Positions 18,836 through 28,517 of a stretch of 64,000 nucleotides of DNA are shown here, one piece after another. Numbering within the stretch: position 1 is the first letter of the stretch; each line of letters opens with the position of its first letter. The notes under the pieces were generated by a model. It was not told where the DNA came from and made no database searches. It saw only the letters and a program-made list of their open reading frames with translations. Both the position numbers and the translations under genes were made by a program. The DNA is from Hormiphora californensis (Eukaryota; Ctenophora; Tentaculata; Cydippida; Pleurobrachiidae): contig CM035358.1 of assembly GCA_020137815.1 (NCBI GenBank), forward strand, positions 178,356 to 242,355. Reading direction: 5' to 3'.

Positions 18836-20275
18836 TTTTTTTATATCATACACCTTGGGTTTTTGAAAAAACGGCCATTACAATTTTGGCGAGGCGGGTA
18901 AATCATTTACTGTAACGCGCGAATTTTCCCAAAAAAGCGCTGCTTTTTTACGCCGCGCGCGGAACCTAGAATTACGCGCAGCTGATGTAAAATTTTAAAA
19001 TTCATTGAAATTTTCCTCGCGTTTTATGTCGCCAAAAAAAAGTCGACGAAAAATTCCAAATTCGTGAATTTAGAATTATAAGAACTCCGGTCAGTTCTCA
19101 TCTTGCCAATCCGTTTTCCGGGAACCCCTGGCCAAAGGACATTAAAGTTCACATAACGACCAAGTTTCATATCGATTGGATAAGATTTTTGGCTACGGTG
19201 AAAAATATCGTATTTTTGGCATTTTTAATTTTCCCGACGCGATTTACGACCCTTAAACATTGAGTTACGGGAAATCGCTATCATGTAAAATGAAGTTCAA
19301 ACGATTCTCTTTCCCCACTATTGCGTTAGTTTTTTGATTTAGAGCCGTTTTCAGGGTCTTAGAAGCGTTTGAAAAATTGTAAGTATTTTTGGCGCAATGA
19401 CGTCACCCCGTGACGTCACTGTTGTAAAGATCGGATCAAAAATCTGAGCCCGTACTTACACCCGCCTTGGTCCAAAGTACCAGTGTACAATTTTCAGGGG
19501 TCTAGCTCAAAAACTGTAGGAGGAGTAGGGAGAAAACAATTATCGGACTAACTTTTTGGAAATTATCCATATAATAAATTCCATAATGTTAGTCAGTCTG
19601 TCCGTTAATTGGTTTTTCAAACTCCTCCCACAGTTTTTGAGCTAGACCCCTGAAAATTTGTACACGGGTACCTTGGACCAAGGCGGATGTAAGTACGGGC
19701 TCAGATTTTGATCCGATCTTTACAGCAGTGACGTCACGGGGTGACGTCATTGCGACAAAAGACTTACATTTTTCAAACGCTTCTAAGACCCTGAAAACGG
19801 CTCTAAATCAAAAAACTAACGCAATAGTGGGGAAAGAGAATCGTTTGAACTTCATTTTACCAGATAGCGATTTCCCTTAACTCAATGTTTAAGGGTCGTA
19901 AATCGCGTCGGGAAAGTTAAAAATGCCAAAAATGCGATATTTTTCACCGTAGCCACCCAAAATCTATCCAATCGATATGAAACTTGGTCGGTATGTGAAT
20001 TTTAATGTCCTTTGGCCAGGGGTTCCAGGAAAACGGATTGGCAAGATGAGAACTGACCGGAGTTCTTATAATTCTAAATTCACGAATTTGGAATTTTTCG
20101 TCGACTTTTTTTTGCGACATAAAACGCGAGGAAATTTTCAATGAATTTTAAATTTTACACTGCGCGCGTAATTTTAGGTTCCGCGCGGCGTAAAAAGCAG
20201 CGCTTTTTTGGAAAAATTCGCGCGTTACAGTAAATGATTTACCCGCCTCGCCGTTTTTTCAAAAACCCAATGTTT
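18836..20275. mobile_element. 1.4-kb near-perfect palindrome
   Basis: GGCGAGGCGGGTAAATCATT (about 18889) pairs with AATGATTTACCCGCCTCGCC (about 20233-20252). The arms remain nearly identical for about 690 bp to a centre near 19575. There is no coding capacity. High arm identity suggests recent formation or ongoing gene conversion. Confidence 0.8.
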
Positions 20276-20639
20276 ATCAGACCCCAATTTGATTCTCAGT
20301 GCGCTCAGATGGGTCGCGGCGCCAGACAGTATGATAGTAGGAGCGGTTAGATCACCACGTGGTGACTTTTCGAGACAAATGAGCAGAGAGAGGGAGTATG
20401 AGAGTATGACGGTGTGTGGGTAATTTATTATAATTTATTGATCACCACGTGGTTAAAGTCGCGTGCCACCCCTTTTTGTGCATTGTCATAGCTCGGGTAC
20501 TCTAGTTATATGGATTAAAATTTTTATAAAACTTCAAAAAAAATATTTCACTTGATTGAAAAAACTCTTGGCCGGAATCTGCCACCGTACAGGGCGCCGC
20601 GCATTCAGAGAGGTCGCGCGGCGTTGTATTTGGCATTTG

Positions 20640-20846
20640 CGCGTGATAATCGAGATCAAGTTCCTGGCAATCTTAAGACTTGAACCCGGAAGCGTTGGAA
20701 AGATAATTTTAAGACCTTTTCAACGCAACCAAGATCAGGTCTTTATCTTATCAGGAACACGAGATATGAGCGAAAACGTTTAGCACGCGCAAATCGATTT
20801 TTGTAAATGCGCGGCCCCCTGTCCCTTGATTAAAAAATTCGACTAT
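20640..20846. repeat. Partial second copy of the 8199-8457 MITE
   Basis: The interior (TAATCGAGATCAAGTTCCTG ... GAGATATGAGCGAAAACG) and the right end (CCTGTCCCTTGATTAAAAAATTCGAC) match 8243-8452. The left end is replaced. Confidence 0.75.
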
Positions 20847-20848
20847 AT

Positions 20849-21222
20849 AAGGAACCATTATAAAGTTCAAGAGCCTCCAAGAGCGCACCACAATCAAGAG
20901 AGACCAAAATCAGAGCACACCACAAATCAAGAGAGACCAAAATCAGAGCACACACAATCAAGAGAGACCAATCAAGAGCGCACACAATCAGAGAGACCAA
21001 ATTCAAGAGCGCACCACATTTGGTATCTTCTGGATAGGGAGCTCTCTTGGATTAGGTGCGCTCTTGATTTGGTCTCTCTTGATTGTGGTGCGCTCTTGAT
21101 TTGGTCTCTCTTGATTGTGGTGTGTCTTGTTTTGGTCTCTCTTGATTGTGGTGTGCTCTTGATTTTGGTCTCTCTTGATTGTGGTGCGCTCTTGGAGGCT
21201 CTTGAACTTTATTATGGTTCCT
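20849..21222. mobile_element. Foldback element with GAGAGACCAA tandem arms
   Basis: AAGGAACCATTATAAAGTTC with AAGAGCCTCCAAGAGCGCAC (20849-20890) is mirrored by GTGCGCTCTTGGAGGCTCTT ... GGTTCCTTA (21183-21222). Each arm also contains tandem variants of AATCAAGAGAGACCAAA. Reading frames across it are repetitive and not genes. Confidence 0.7.
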
Positions 21223-21295
21223 TATCAGTTAGAGTTTTACTGTTGATGGGATCTCATGAATGGGATGCCATTCAGTTAGAGTTTCCCCTAAGTAT

Positions 21296-22240
21296 GCCAA
21301 TTGAGTAGAAGTCCATTGCAGCAGGATCTCCCTGTGTGGTTCCTTCAGAGCTCCACAGTAGCTTTTCGCCAACAAAAAGTGCCCGTGGCTTCCCGTAGAT
21401 GTTGGTTAGAAACGTGGACAGGTCAGGACAGTAGGTAGTATTCTTCAGGGCCATTTTTCGGTTGAGATTGTTAAACGCGTTCTGGGCGTCCAATAGCAGT
21501 ACACCTTCACATTCCTCAGATTTAAACTTCTCACTAAGTGCATGGATCGCTGCCTCCACACCTCCTAACTGACCTGCAGCCAGTTGAACCTTTCCAGCCG
21601 CACTCTTGATGTCTGACTTGATGGTGTGGATAATGGCTTTGGTCATAACACGTCTGAAACACTCTCCTATACTCCATTTTTTTTCAACTGTTCACCCCCA
21701 AAGTCGTGCACAGAATTGTTTTGCGCGATTATCACATGTTAACGTGTAGCGCGCGCCACCCAAATTCTAATTTTTATTAAATTTCAATTTTTGGGTGAAC
21801 AGTTGAAAAAAATGGACTTTATTCCAACAGGACGTGTACCACCTCCAGGCTTGGCAAGGGGCATGAGGCGACTTGCACAGAAAATGTCCAAAGCTTTCAA
21901 GTCAACCTGCGCTGTGGCTAGGGTCCGAGCTACTTTTGCAAGCGCTGTGCACAGTGCTGGGGGTGATTTCTTGAATTTCCTGGAGCAAAGGATTCGGTGT
22001 ATTCCTGTTGCATCTAGTCCACTTGGCCCTCCACTACCTTTGAGGCTTTTGCCGCATGAGAAAATCGTTTGCCCATTCAGACCATCAAAGGTGACTTCCA
22101 ATACTGCATCTGTTGGCCCCTGTCTCGCCAGGGTACTGTTGGCAGACTGACCCTTTGGGTGTTTCTCTAGCAGATCAGACAATACGGATTCGTCATTGCA
22201 GTCCTTAAAGTGAGAGTGGACCGACACAGAATTGGACAAG
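21296..22240 (-). pseudogene. Non-LTR retrotransposon reverse transcriptase, N-terminal and palm part, split by a MITE
   Basis: From 22240 leftwards the frame has GPSGLDA, LAKVARTLATAQVDLKALDI, SRLMPLAKPGGGTRPVGI. It is interrupted by the 145-bp MITE (21671-21815), then resumes as CFRRVMTKAI, LLLDAQNAFNNLNR and EGTTQGDPAAMDFYSIGI. These are RT blocks of R2/NeSL/HERO-like elements. The YxDD block is missing because another insertion cuts the frame near 21296. Strand, order and family match the RLE fragment at 17034-17945 and the N-terminal part at 22656-23543, so one element has been broken up. Confidence 0.75.
21671..21815. mobile_element. 145-bp MITE, copy 2, inserted in the RT frame
   Basis: The ends and interior match 18687-18834. 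The RT reading frame is interrupted exactly at its borders, which are TA-rich on both sides. Confidence 0.8.
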
Positions 22241-22312
22241 ATTATTGTAGGTAGTAGAGATTATTTTTCTGAGCATTTTGCTTTTTTCCCGCTTAAAATT
22301 GGCCCCTCCATA

Positions 22313-22567
22313 AGGGGAAACTCTAACTGAATGCCTGCACAGTAATGGCGTCCCATCACTGGTAAAAATCTAACTGATAATGGGAGTCATCACTCTGTGC
22401 GCGTCAGGATTTGCCACAAATTTTGCCAAAAAAAGGCTTTTACGTAGGGTGCAATGACAAACACACGAGCATTGTCGCGCGTTCTTCCATCATTCCTTCC
22501 ATTCAATTAGAGTTTTACCAGTGATGGGACGCCATTACTGCGCGGGCATTCAGTTAGAGTTTCCCCT
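22313..22567. mobile_element. MITE with TIR AGGGGAAACTCTAACTGAAT
   Basis: AGGGGAAACTCTAACTGAAT at 22314 is mirrored by ATTCAGTTAGAGTTTCCCCT at 22548-22567. A second pair of inner copies (AAATCTAACTGATAAT / ATTCAATTAGAGTTTTACC) is present. Related ends occur at 21270-21295, 28589, 31498-31522 and 51671/51925. Confidence 0.7.
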
Positions 22568-22655
22568 CACTGAGATACTTTTGTTATGTTGGGAGCATGA
22601 CGTCACGCATCTATCTCTTGTATTCTGTATGTGTGCGTGCCCGGGCATGTTCGAT

Positions 22656-23543
22656 TTACTGCCTACAGAGTTCCGAAGATGGGACATTGTGCTTCAATGG
22701 TTTCTGGATAACCTTGGCTTCCTGAACCAACGCCTCAAAGTCTCCATCGTGCCACAGTTTTAGACGTCGTTCAAGAACTTGAGCATGCTCCCGATTCTTG
22801 GACTTCTTGGCCGGCTTCTGGAGTAGCAGCAGTGGGGCTATAACCAAAGCAAATAAGGACCATCATCTGGTGTCTTCCCTATCACTGAAGAGACCTGCCA
22901 GTCTGGTAAGTTCGTCGATGAAAGAACGGCCCACTTGACCGAAGGGAACTTTGAACAGGTTGGTTGACCAATGACCATCCCTGACTGATCATAGAGATGT
23001 TGGAGAAAGCCTCGATGAGCTCTTCCCCATTCAAAGGTCTCCAACAGTTAGCTTTACATGGCTCTGTTGTCTTCCAAACTAATCTGTTTAGGTTGAAACA
23101 GGCAGTACAATTAATAATAATTAATAATAATACCACACTACAGGTGTATGAACCATTTGTTCAGATTGATTAACAGGTGTCATACATGTCTGGTGAAAAG
23201 GTTCATGACAGGCTTCACATTTGGCATTCTCATAGGATGGCAGTGTTTCATAGCATTGCCCACACTTCTCTTCTGTAAACCACCTCGACTCATTTATCAA
23301 TCTGCTTATGGGCGTTGAGTTTGAAATGGGCGTTCCCCTTGCGATGCTGGTGTTGGGAGTAGCATAATCGTGGTCACCGTCTGAAGCCGATCCTGAGCTG
23401 TCGGAGAATAGAGAGTCGTCAGATGTAGGGGATACGACAAACGATCTGAGGTGAGCTTGTGGGTGGAACGGTCTGTGTAGGGATGATGACGGCCTAAGGG
23501 GTACTGGTGAGAGACGGGCCTTGGCTTTGGATCGCGTGATCAT
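22656..23543 (-). pseudogene. Non-LTR retrotransposon N-terminal region with PHD-like zinc finger
   Basis: The frame beginning at 23543 (MITRSKAKARLSPVPL) has a Ser/Pro-rich leader, then a CGQC...C..C..PFHQTC zinc-binding motif (residues about 97-125), like a PHD/zinc-ribbon finger. Further frames give NLNRLVWKTTEPCKANCWRP and ERRLKLWHDGDFEALVQEA, the conserved segment just before RT in R2/NeSL-like proteins. Frameshifts separate the pieces. It is the 5' coding part of the element whose RT and endonuclease lie to the left. Confidence 0.65.
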
Positions 23544-23754
23544 GTGATTTGGGTAGTGAGTGATTGTTGAAAATTCTCAACTTGTTGGGTGTATGAATAT
23601 TTAAGTCCTTTCCGCGGCCCGGATAATTCCGGGAAGAACTTTAACGTTTTGTTGAGTGCTCTCAACTAGAAAAGGAAAATAAAGAAGAGATCTTGTTGAT
23701 CTTAAAGTGAGAGTGGACCTGATCAGATTTGGACAAGTTTGTTGTAGGTAGTAG

Positions 23755-23940
23755 AGTGTAACACTTTGTAACACTTTGTAACACTTTGTAACATGTGCAG
23801 AAAACTTTTTGTGCACGTTACGCGTTACAAAGTGTTACAAAGTGTTTCATAGTGTTACAAAGTGTTACAAAGTGTTACATAGTGTTACAAAGTGTTACAT
23901 AGTGTTACAAATTGTTACAAATTGTTACAAAATTTTACGT
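23755..23940. repeat. 11-bp tandem (GTAACACTTTG) in inverted arrays
   Basis: GTAACACTTTG repeats at 23758-23795 and, in inverse as TTACAAAGTGT with variants, at 23825-23935. The switch of strand is at about 23805. Confidence 0.8.
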
Positions 23941-24469
23941 ATTCGTATTCGGCTGAACCTAAGACACTGTTTCATGGTGTTTTATGCAACATATTAGCTC
24001 AAAATCGGGTGTACGGACCGGTTTTAACTAGTTTTGATTGATTTATTGATTGAACTGTCTCACAGCCCAAATTTTGGGACCCAACCCACTATTTTCCGAA
24101 AAATCCCAGCTATCTCTCTCTCTCTCTCTCCTCTCGTCTCTCCCTCTGAAAGTGCCCAATAGACAGACTGCGTAGCATAGCAAGGTTAACTCAGACTGTC
24201 TGTCTGATGTGATCGTGATGACTGGTCGGCATCCCGTCCTACTCCCCAGGATGCAGGGAATAGGGATCTAGAACCAGCCCAAATACCCCCATAGTTCTGC
24301 CCCTCTTCTTAAACTGAAATCTTACACTTTTCAAAATCCCTTCATATCTGAAATGTTGACAATATGGTGGTACTGAGCACATGCGTCTCCTTCGGGTCTT
24401 TTATATAAATATTATAATAACACGGTGCCGACAGTAGCTTGCTTCTTAGTGGCCATACCGTAATCCTAC

Positions 24470-24843
24470 CAAACCAAACCAAACCAAACCAAACCAAACC
24501 AAACCAAACCAAACCAAACCAAACCAAACCAAACCAAACCAAACCAAACCAAACCAAACCAAACCAAACCAAACCAAACCAAACCAAACCAAACCAAACC
24601 AAACCAGAGAGAAAAAGAGAGAGAGAAAGAGAGAGACAGAGAGAGAGAGAGGTAGAGAGAGCGAGAGCGAGAGCGAGAGAGACAGAGCGAGAGCGAGAGC
24701 GAGAGCGAGAGAGACAGAGACAGAGACAGAGACAGAGACAGAGACAGAGACAGAGACAGAGACAGAGACAGAGACAGAGACAGAGACAGAGACAGAGACA
24801 GAGACAGAGACAGAGACAGAGACAGAGACAGAGACAGACAGAC

Positions 24844-24914
<71 letters not shown>
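24470..24914. repeat. Compound microsatellite (CCAAA)n, (GAGACA)n, (GA)n
   Basis: About 27 copies of CCAAA, then GA-rich sequence with GAGCGA variants, then about 20 copies of GAGACA, then pure GA. Open frames through it are low-complexity artefacts. Confidence 0.9.
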
Positions 24915-24919
<5 letters not shown>

Positions 24920-25066
24920 TGTAGAGTTGTCCCTCCTATGAGAGGGACACACAAAAATAAACACACAAGAACATTCATAACGTCCCACAAACTTGTTGGG
25001 TAAGGGATTTTCCGATGTAACGGGAGGAGGAGGATGGGAATGGTACCTGAAATAGCTAAACAAAAA

Positions 25067-25200
25067 TCATCGCATTATGTATTCATAATGCGGTGTTTCC
25101 CTGCCACAAATAGTTGTAAGATTGATGACCAAGCTTCAAAACTGGATTTCCTGATGAATTTTGCGCTCAAGGAGCATTTTTTGGCTGATGCGAGTTATCT
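25067..25200 (+). repeat. Dispersed repeat CGCATTATGTATTCATAATGCG..., copy 1
   Basis: A TCATAATGCG hairpin followed by GTGTTTCCCTGCCA, GATGACCAAGCTTCAAAACT and GGATTTCCTGATGAATTTTG. The same string recurs at 54906-55028 with few changes. No protein frame is shared. Confidence 0.7.
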
Positions 25201-25318
25201 CGACCAAAACGCAGAGTTTTTACGTCAGCCGACCCGAAACCGGATTAAATTTGGCCACCCGCTGGTCTCAGGGCCTCAAAATATGTCAAAATATATTTAA
25301 ATTATCATTTGGGGTCAT

Positions 25319-25410
25319 TACATGTAACTACCCTTTAATTACATGTAATTACCCTTTAATTACATGTAATTACATTTTAATTACATGTAATTACTTCCAA
25401 TTACATTCCA
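25319..25410. repeat. 17-bp tandem of TTACATGTAATTACCCT
   Basis: Four to five copies with small changes, each containing the palindrome TTACATGTAA. Confidence 0.8.
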
Positions 25411-25644
25411 ATTAATTCAGCACCTCGAGAGCTTTCGAACGCACCCTAGAACACCTTTCTTACTGCTTCTAATTGCCGAGTTCAGCATACCCCTTATTTT
25501 GACTGTTTTTCGCGTCCTACCCCTTATAGGTTTGGGTATGGCCATCGCCACACCCCCGTCGCGGGACCTCGATACCTTTCCAACGAGCCATAGGACACCT
25601 CTACTACTTCAGGGGGCTTCAAAACTTTCACTCTAAAAATATCT

Positions 25645-25676
25645 ATGGTTATGGTTATGGTTATGGTTATGGTTTT
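25645..25676. repeat. Short (ATGGTT)n array
   Basis: Five copies of TTATGG/ATGGTT. This is too short and of the wrong unit to be telomeric (animals use TTAGGG). Confidence 0.85.
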
Positions 25677-25885
25677 TTGGCATCTGTTATAGAGGGCCTG
25701 TCGGCTCGGCCCCGTTGTTTTAGGGGGGATGGGTTGAGATTGGGTTATGTTCGGGTCGGGGGGCCTTGCCAGGCCCCGAAATTTAGACCAGGAAGACGGC
25801 TTTTGACCACACACAAAAGGGAGACCACACTTACGAAAGATAATCGTCTAAACTTTCTTAAATTCAATTAATATGTCGTTATTAC

Positions 25886-26334
25886 TGTTTAGGGTATACA
25901 CTGGCTATTTGAAACAGCTGCTAACTAGAAACAGTGTCTGACAATCTGAAACATGCGCACTGGTTATTTGAAACGGGTTCCCCGATCATGTGTTTGAGAT
26001 TTTACATTGTATTGCGAGTTATCTGCTCTCTGATTGGGTGATATCGTGTGACGTGTGCTGCTGCTACAGAGGGAGAGATGTATCTTACACACACTGCAGT
26101 ATGTGAAGGGTCTTCATGGTTAGATAATAGATAAAAATATGTTGTGTGTAGCGGTGCCGTTTGTACACTGTACCCAGACAGACAGAGGGAGAGATAGAGC
26201 CGTTGATTGTAGTATTGAACCTAATTACACACTTTTCACTTTACTTGTCAGAGTACTACAATTGATTCTTTTTTACATTGAAAAGATCGAGAGACAGAAA
26301 GAGAGAGAAAGAGAGAGAGTGAGGGAGAGAAAGG

Positions 26335-26412
<78 letters not shown>

Positions 26413-27190
26413 AACTTACCCCTATGTACCTCGTTCTACCTACCTTTACTCCGCAGGCCCTCCGGGCCCTCAGATCCAACAAGATCCGGGCCCGGGGGAT
26501 TCAACCCTGCTCTCGCATGGGACCTTACGGCCATATAACCATTCAATATGTAACACAGAATGCATTTTTAAACCTCTGGTACCTTGTTTAAATAAGCAAC
26601 ACCAATGAAGCAGGTCGAAACCGGCAATATTATTGCCTGGCAAGCGATTCTGGTAACTTGAAACACCGTGGAGGGCTATTTAAAACACTTTTCTCCAAAT
26701 CCGCTGTCGGAAATTTTTGATGTTCATTTTGAGCATAGGGAGGATATGAATTATGAGTTTAGCCAATTCCGCCAAAAATTGGTCGAATTTGGGGCAAAAA
26801 CTGTTTTCCTGGCTATTTGAAACAATTTTTGGAAACATTCACTGCACCAAGCACATGTAACAAAATTCAGATTTCAGACATGGAATGGCTCTGTACAACC
26901 CTTGTCTAACTATTCCATGTCGAAAATCTCGGTTTCGTGGACGAATTGAGGGAGATACGGCTGTTTCAAATTAGCAGACTGAGGCGGTCTAATTGAAACA
27001 GCAAATTTGGATAGAAATCACGTGACCCTGACCACGGAAGACAAAATGAGAAATCTCAAACCACTTCAAAAACTACCCTGGGACTGTCTCGGTAACATAG
27101 GGTGAAAAAATTTTGGGTTCGACTTGATTTGTGGACATGCAAAGGAAAAAAGTGAAAAACTGTTTCAAATAGCCAGTGTCTACCCTAATA
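25886..27190. mobile_element. 1.3-kb element with TIR TAGGGTATACACTGGCTATTTG
   Basis: TAGGGTATACACTGGCTATT at 25889 is mirrored by AATAGCCAGTGTCTACCCTA ending at 27188. Short GGCTATTTGAAAC motifs recur inside. It contains a (GA)n tract and is itself inside a second palindrome, since AATATGTCGTTATTACTGTTTA before it is mirrored at 27454-27478. Confidence 0.7.
26282..26412. repeat. (GA)n microsatellite
   Basis: Mostly uninterrupted GA dinucleotides. Confidence 0.95.
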
Positions 27191-27456
27191 GCCCAACTGG
27201 TCATTTCGAAAAATCAGATACAAACACATTAATGTGCCGCACTGTATATGAGTTACTCCAACCCTCCAGTTTCAATGCTTGTTTAACGAAGGAAGTAACC
27301 AAGCGATCCACTGGATTCGATATATCTAGGCGCACGAATCTAGTGATGGCACCTCGTACCGTTGAACGGTCGATTGATTCAATGACCTGTTGTATACAGT
27401 GCGGCACATTAATGTGTTTGTATCTGATTTTTCGAAATGACCAGTTGGGCTATTAA
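27188..27456. mobile_element. 265-bp palindromic MITE with TIR TAGCCCAACTGGTCATTTCG
   Basis: TAGCCCAACTGGTCATTTCG with AAAAATCAGATACAAACACA is mirrored to 27456. The centre carries GTACCGTTGAACGGTC, related to GTACCGTTACACGGTC at 37257. Confidence 0.75.
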
Positions 27457-27552
27457 ACAGTAATCACGACATATTAATTGGAATTCGTGATCTTCTTTCT
27501 TAAATTGTGTCTGAAATGATAAGACTGTATGAAAATAGATATGACGATAGAC

Positions 27553-28249
27553 TAGGGTAAACCGGGGCAAAATTGTTAACTTTTTACTTAATCGGTTCTC
27601 ACTCCCATTTAAAAAAAGATACAATGAAAAAAACTCTAGAGACCATCATTTACTTAACTAAATAACTAATTTAAAAATTTTGGTCGGAAAAAATGGTACC
27701 GGGGCAATTCGGACAACACCAATAGGAGTGCTTTATTTCGTCACGTGGGAGTCACGTGAACGTCCTCACAACACCAGAAGAAGATTCCTGCCTTGTGTTG
27801 TTAGAGGTGGGGGCAATTCGAACAATGTAATCTCCACGCAATCTACACGCTGGTCGTTCTAGTTCTAATTGCCCCGGTATCACGTGGTACAAAGAACTGC
27901 ACATCATTGGCCCGGTTCACTAACCAAATTGCCCCGGTTCGAATTGCCCCGGTTGTTCGAATTGCCCCGGTAATCTTAATTTACCAGAATTTGTAATGAA
28001 AACATGCGAATATCCAAATAATTTTTATACCATCTGAAAGCTAATATTATTAGCTTTCAACTGGTTTTTTCAAATCGGAAATTGACCAAATTAAACCTGA
28101 TCTAGAGCATATTTAGTGGTAACGGGCAGGCTCGAACGAGCAGTTTTCTTCTGGAGATAGGATGACGTCATTATGATAGCTTAACTAGGTGAGAGACGGG
28201 CAGTACATTGTTCGAATTGCCCCGGTTGTTCGAATTGCCCCGGTTTACC
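27553..28249. mobile_element. MITE with AGGGTAAACCGGGGCAA ends
   Basis: AGGGTAAACCGGGGCAAAAT at 27553 is mirrored by GCCCCGGTTTACCCT at 28249. Interior GGGGCAATTCGAAC units and the CACGTGGGAATCACGTGA-like block match 16470-16760. Confidence 0.75.
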
Positions 28250-28334
28250 CTATCGTCATATCTATTTTCACATAGAGCTACAATGCTACATGCTCATTTT
28301 ACATTTTAACACGTTTCTTCTTTATTAGTATCAG

Positions 28335-28517
28335 AGTGTCTCAGCGGTGACTTTCCAAAGTCAAACAGAGGAACGTATCTTCCTAATCAACTTAGTTATA
28401 CAACAAATGACACTGTAACTATAACCTGCAATTACGCTGCAAAAGACAGTGCTGATGAAGTTACATCAACGTGCAATTCCGACGGAACTTGGCACCCCGC
28501 TCTCCCTGAGTGTGTAG
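28335..28517 (+). CDS. crb: crb exon: complete CCP/Sushi domain 1
   Basis: Follows a pyrimidine tract and ATCAG; a start at 28329 after TTAG is also possible. Reads CLSGDFPKSN...TITC...STC...GTWHPALPEC, with four Cys and the Trp before the last Cys. The donor is G|GTAAG. Both borders are phase 1, the usual pattern for a shuffled extracellular module. Confidence 0.85.

Noticed and set aside
20826-21308. 160-residue frame with repeated QERPKSEH
   Set aside because: It lies in the arms of a foldback with a short tandem; no family features.
24342-25063. Several long frames (Ser-Leu, Arg-Glu, Gln-Arg, Phe-Gly-Leu-Val repeats)
   Set aside because: Low-complexity readings of (CCAAA)n, (GAGACA)n and (GA)n.
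25645-25676. Telomere-like (ATGGTT)n; also TTAGGG-like words at 51930-52095
   Set aside because: The unit is wrong or the words are irregular, and both are internal.
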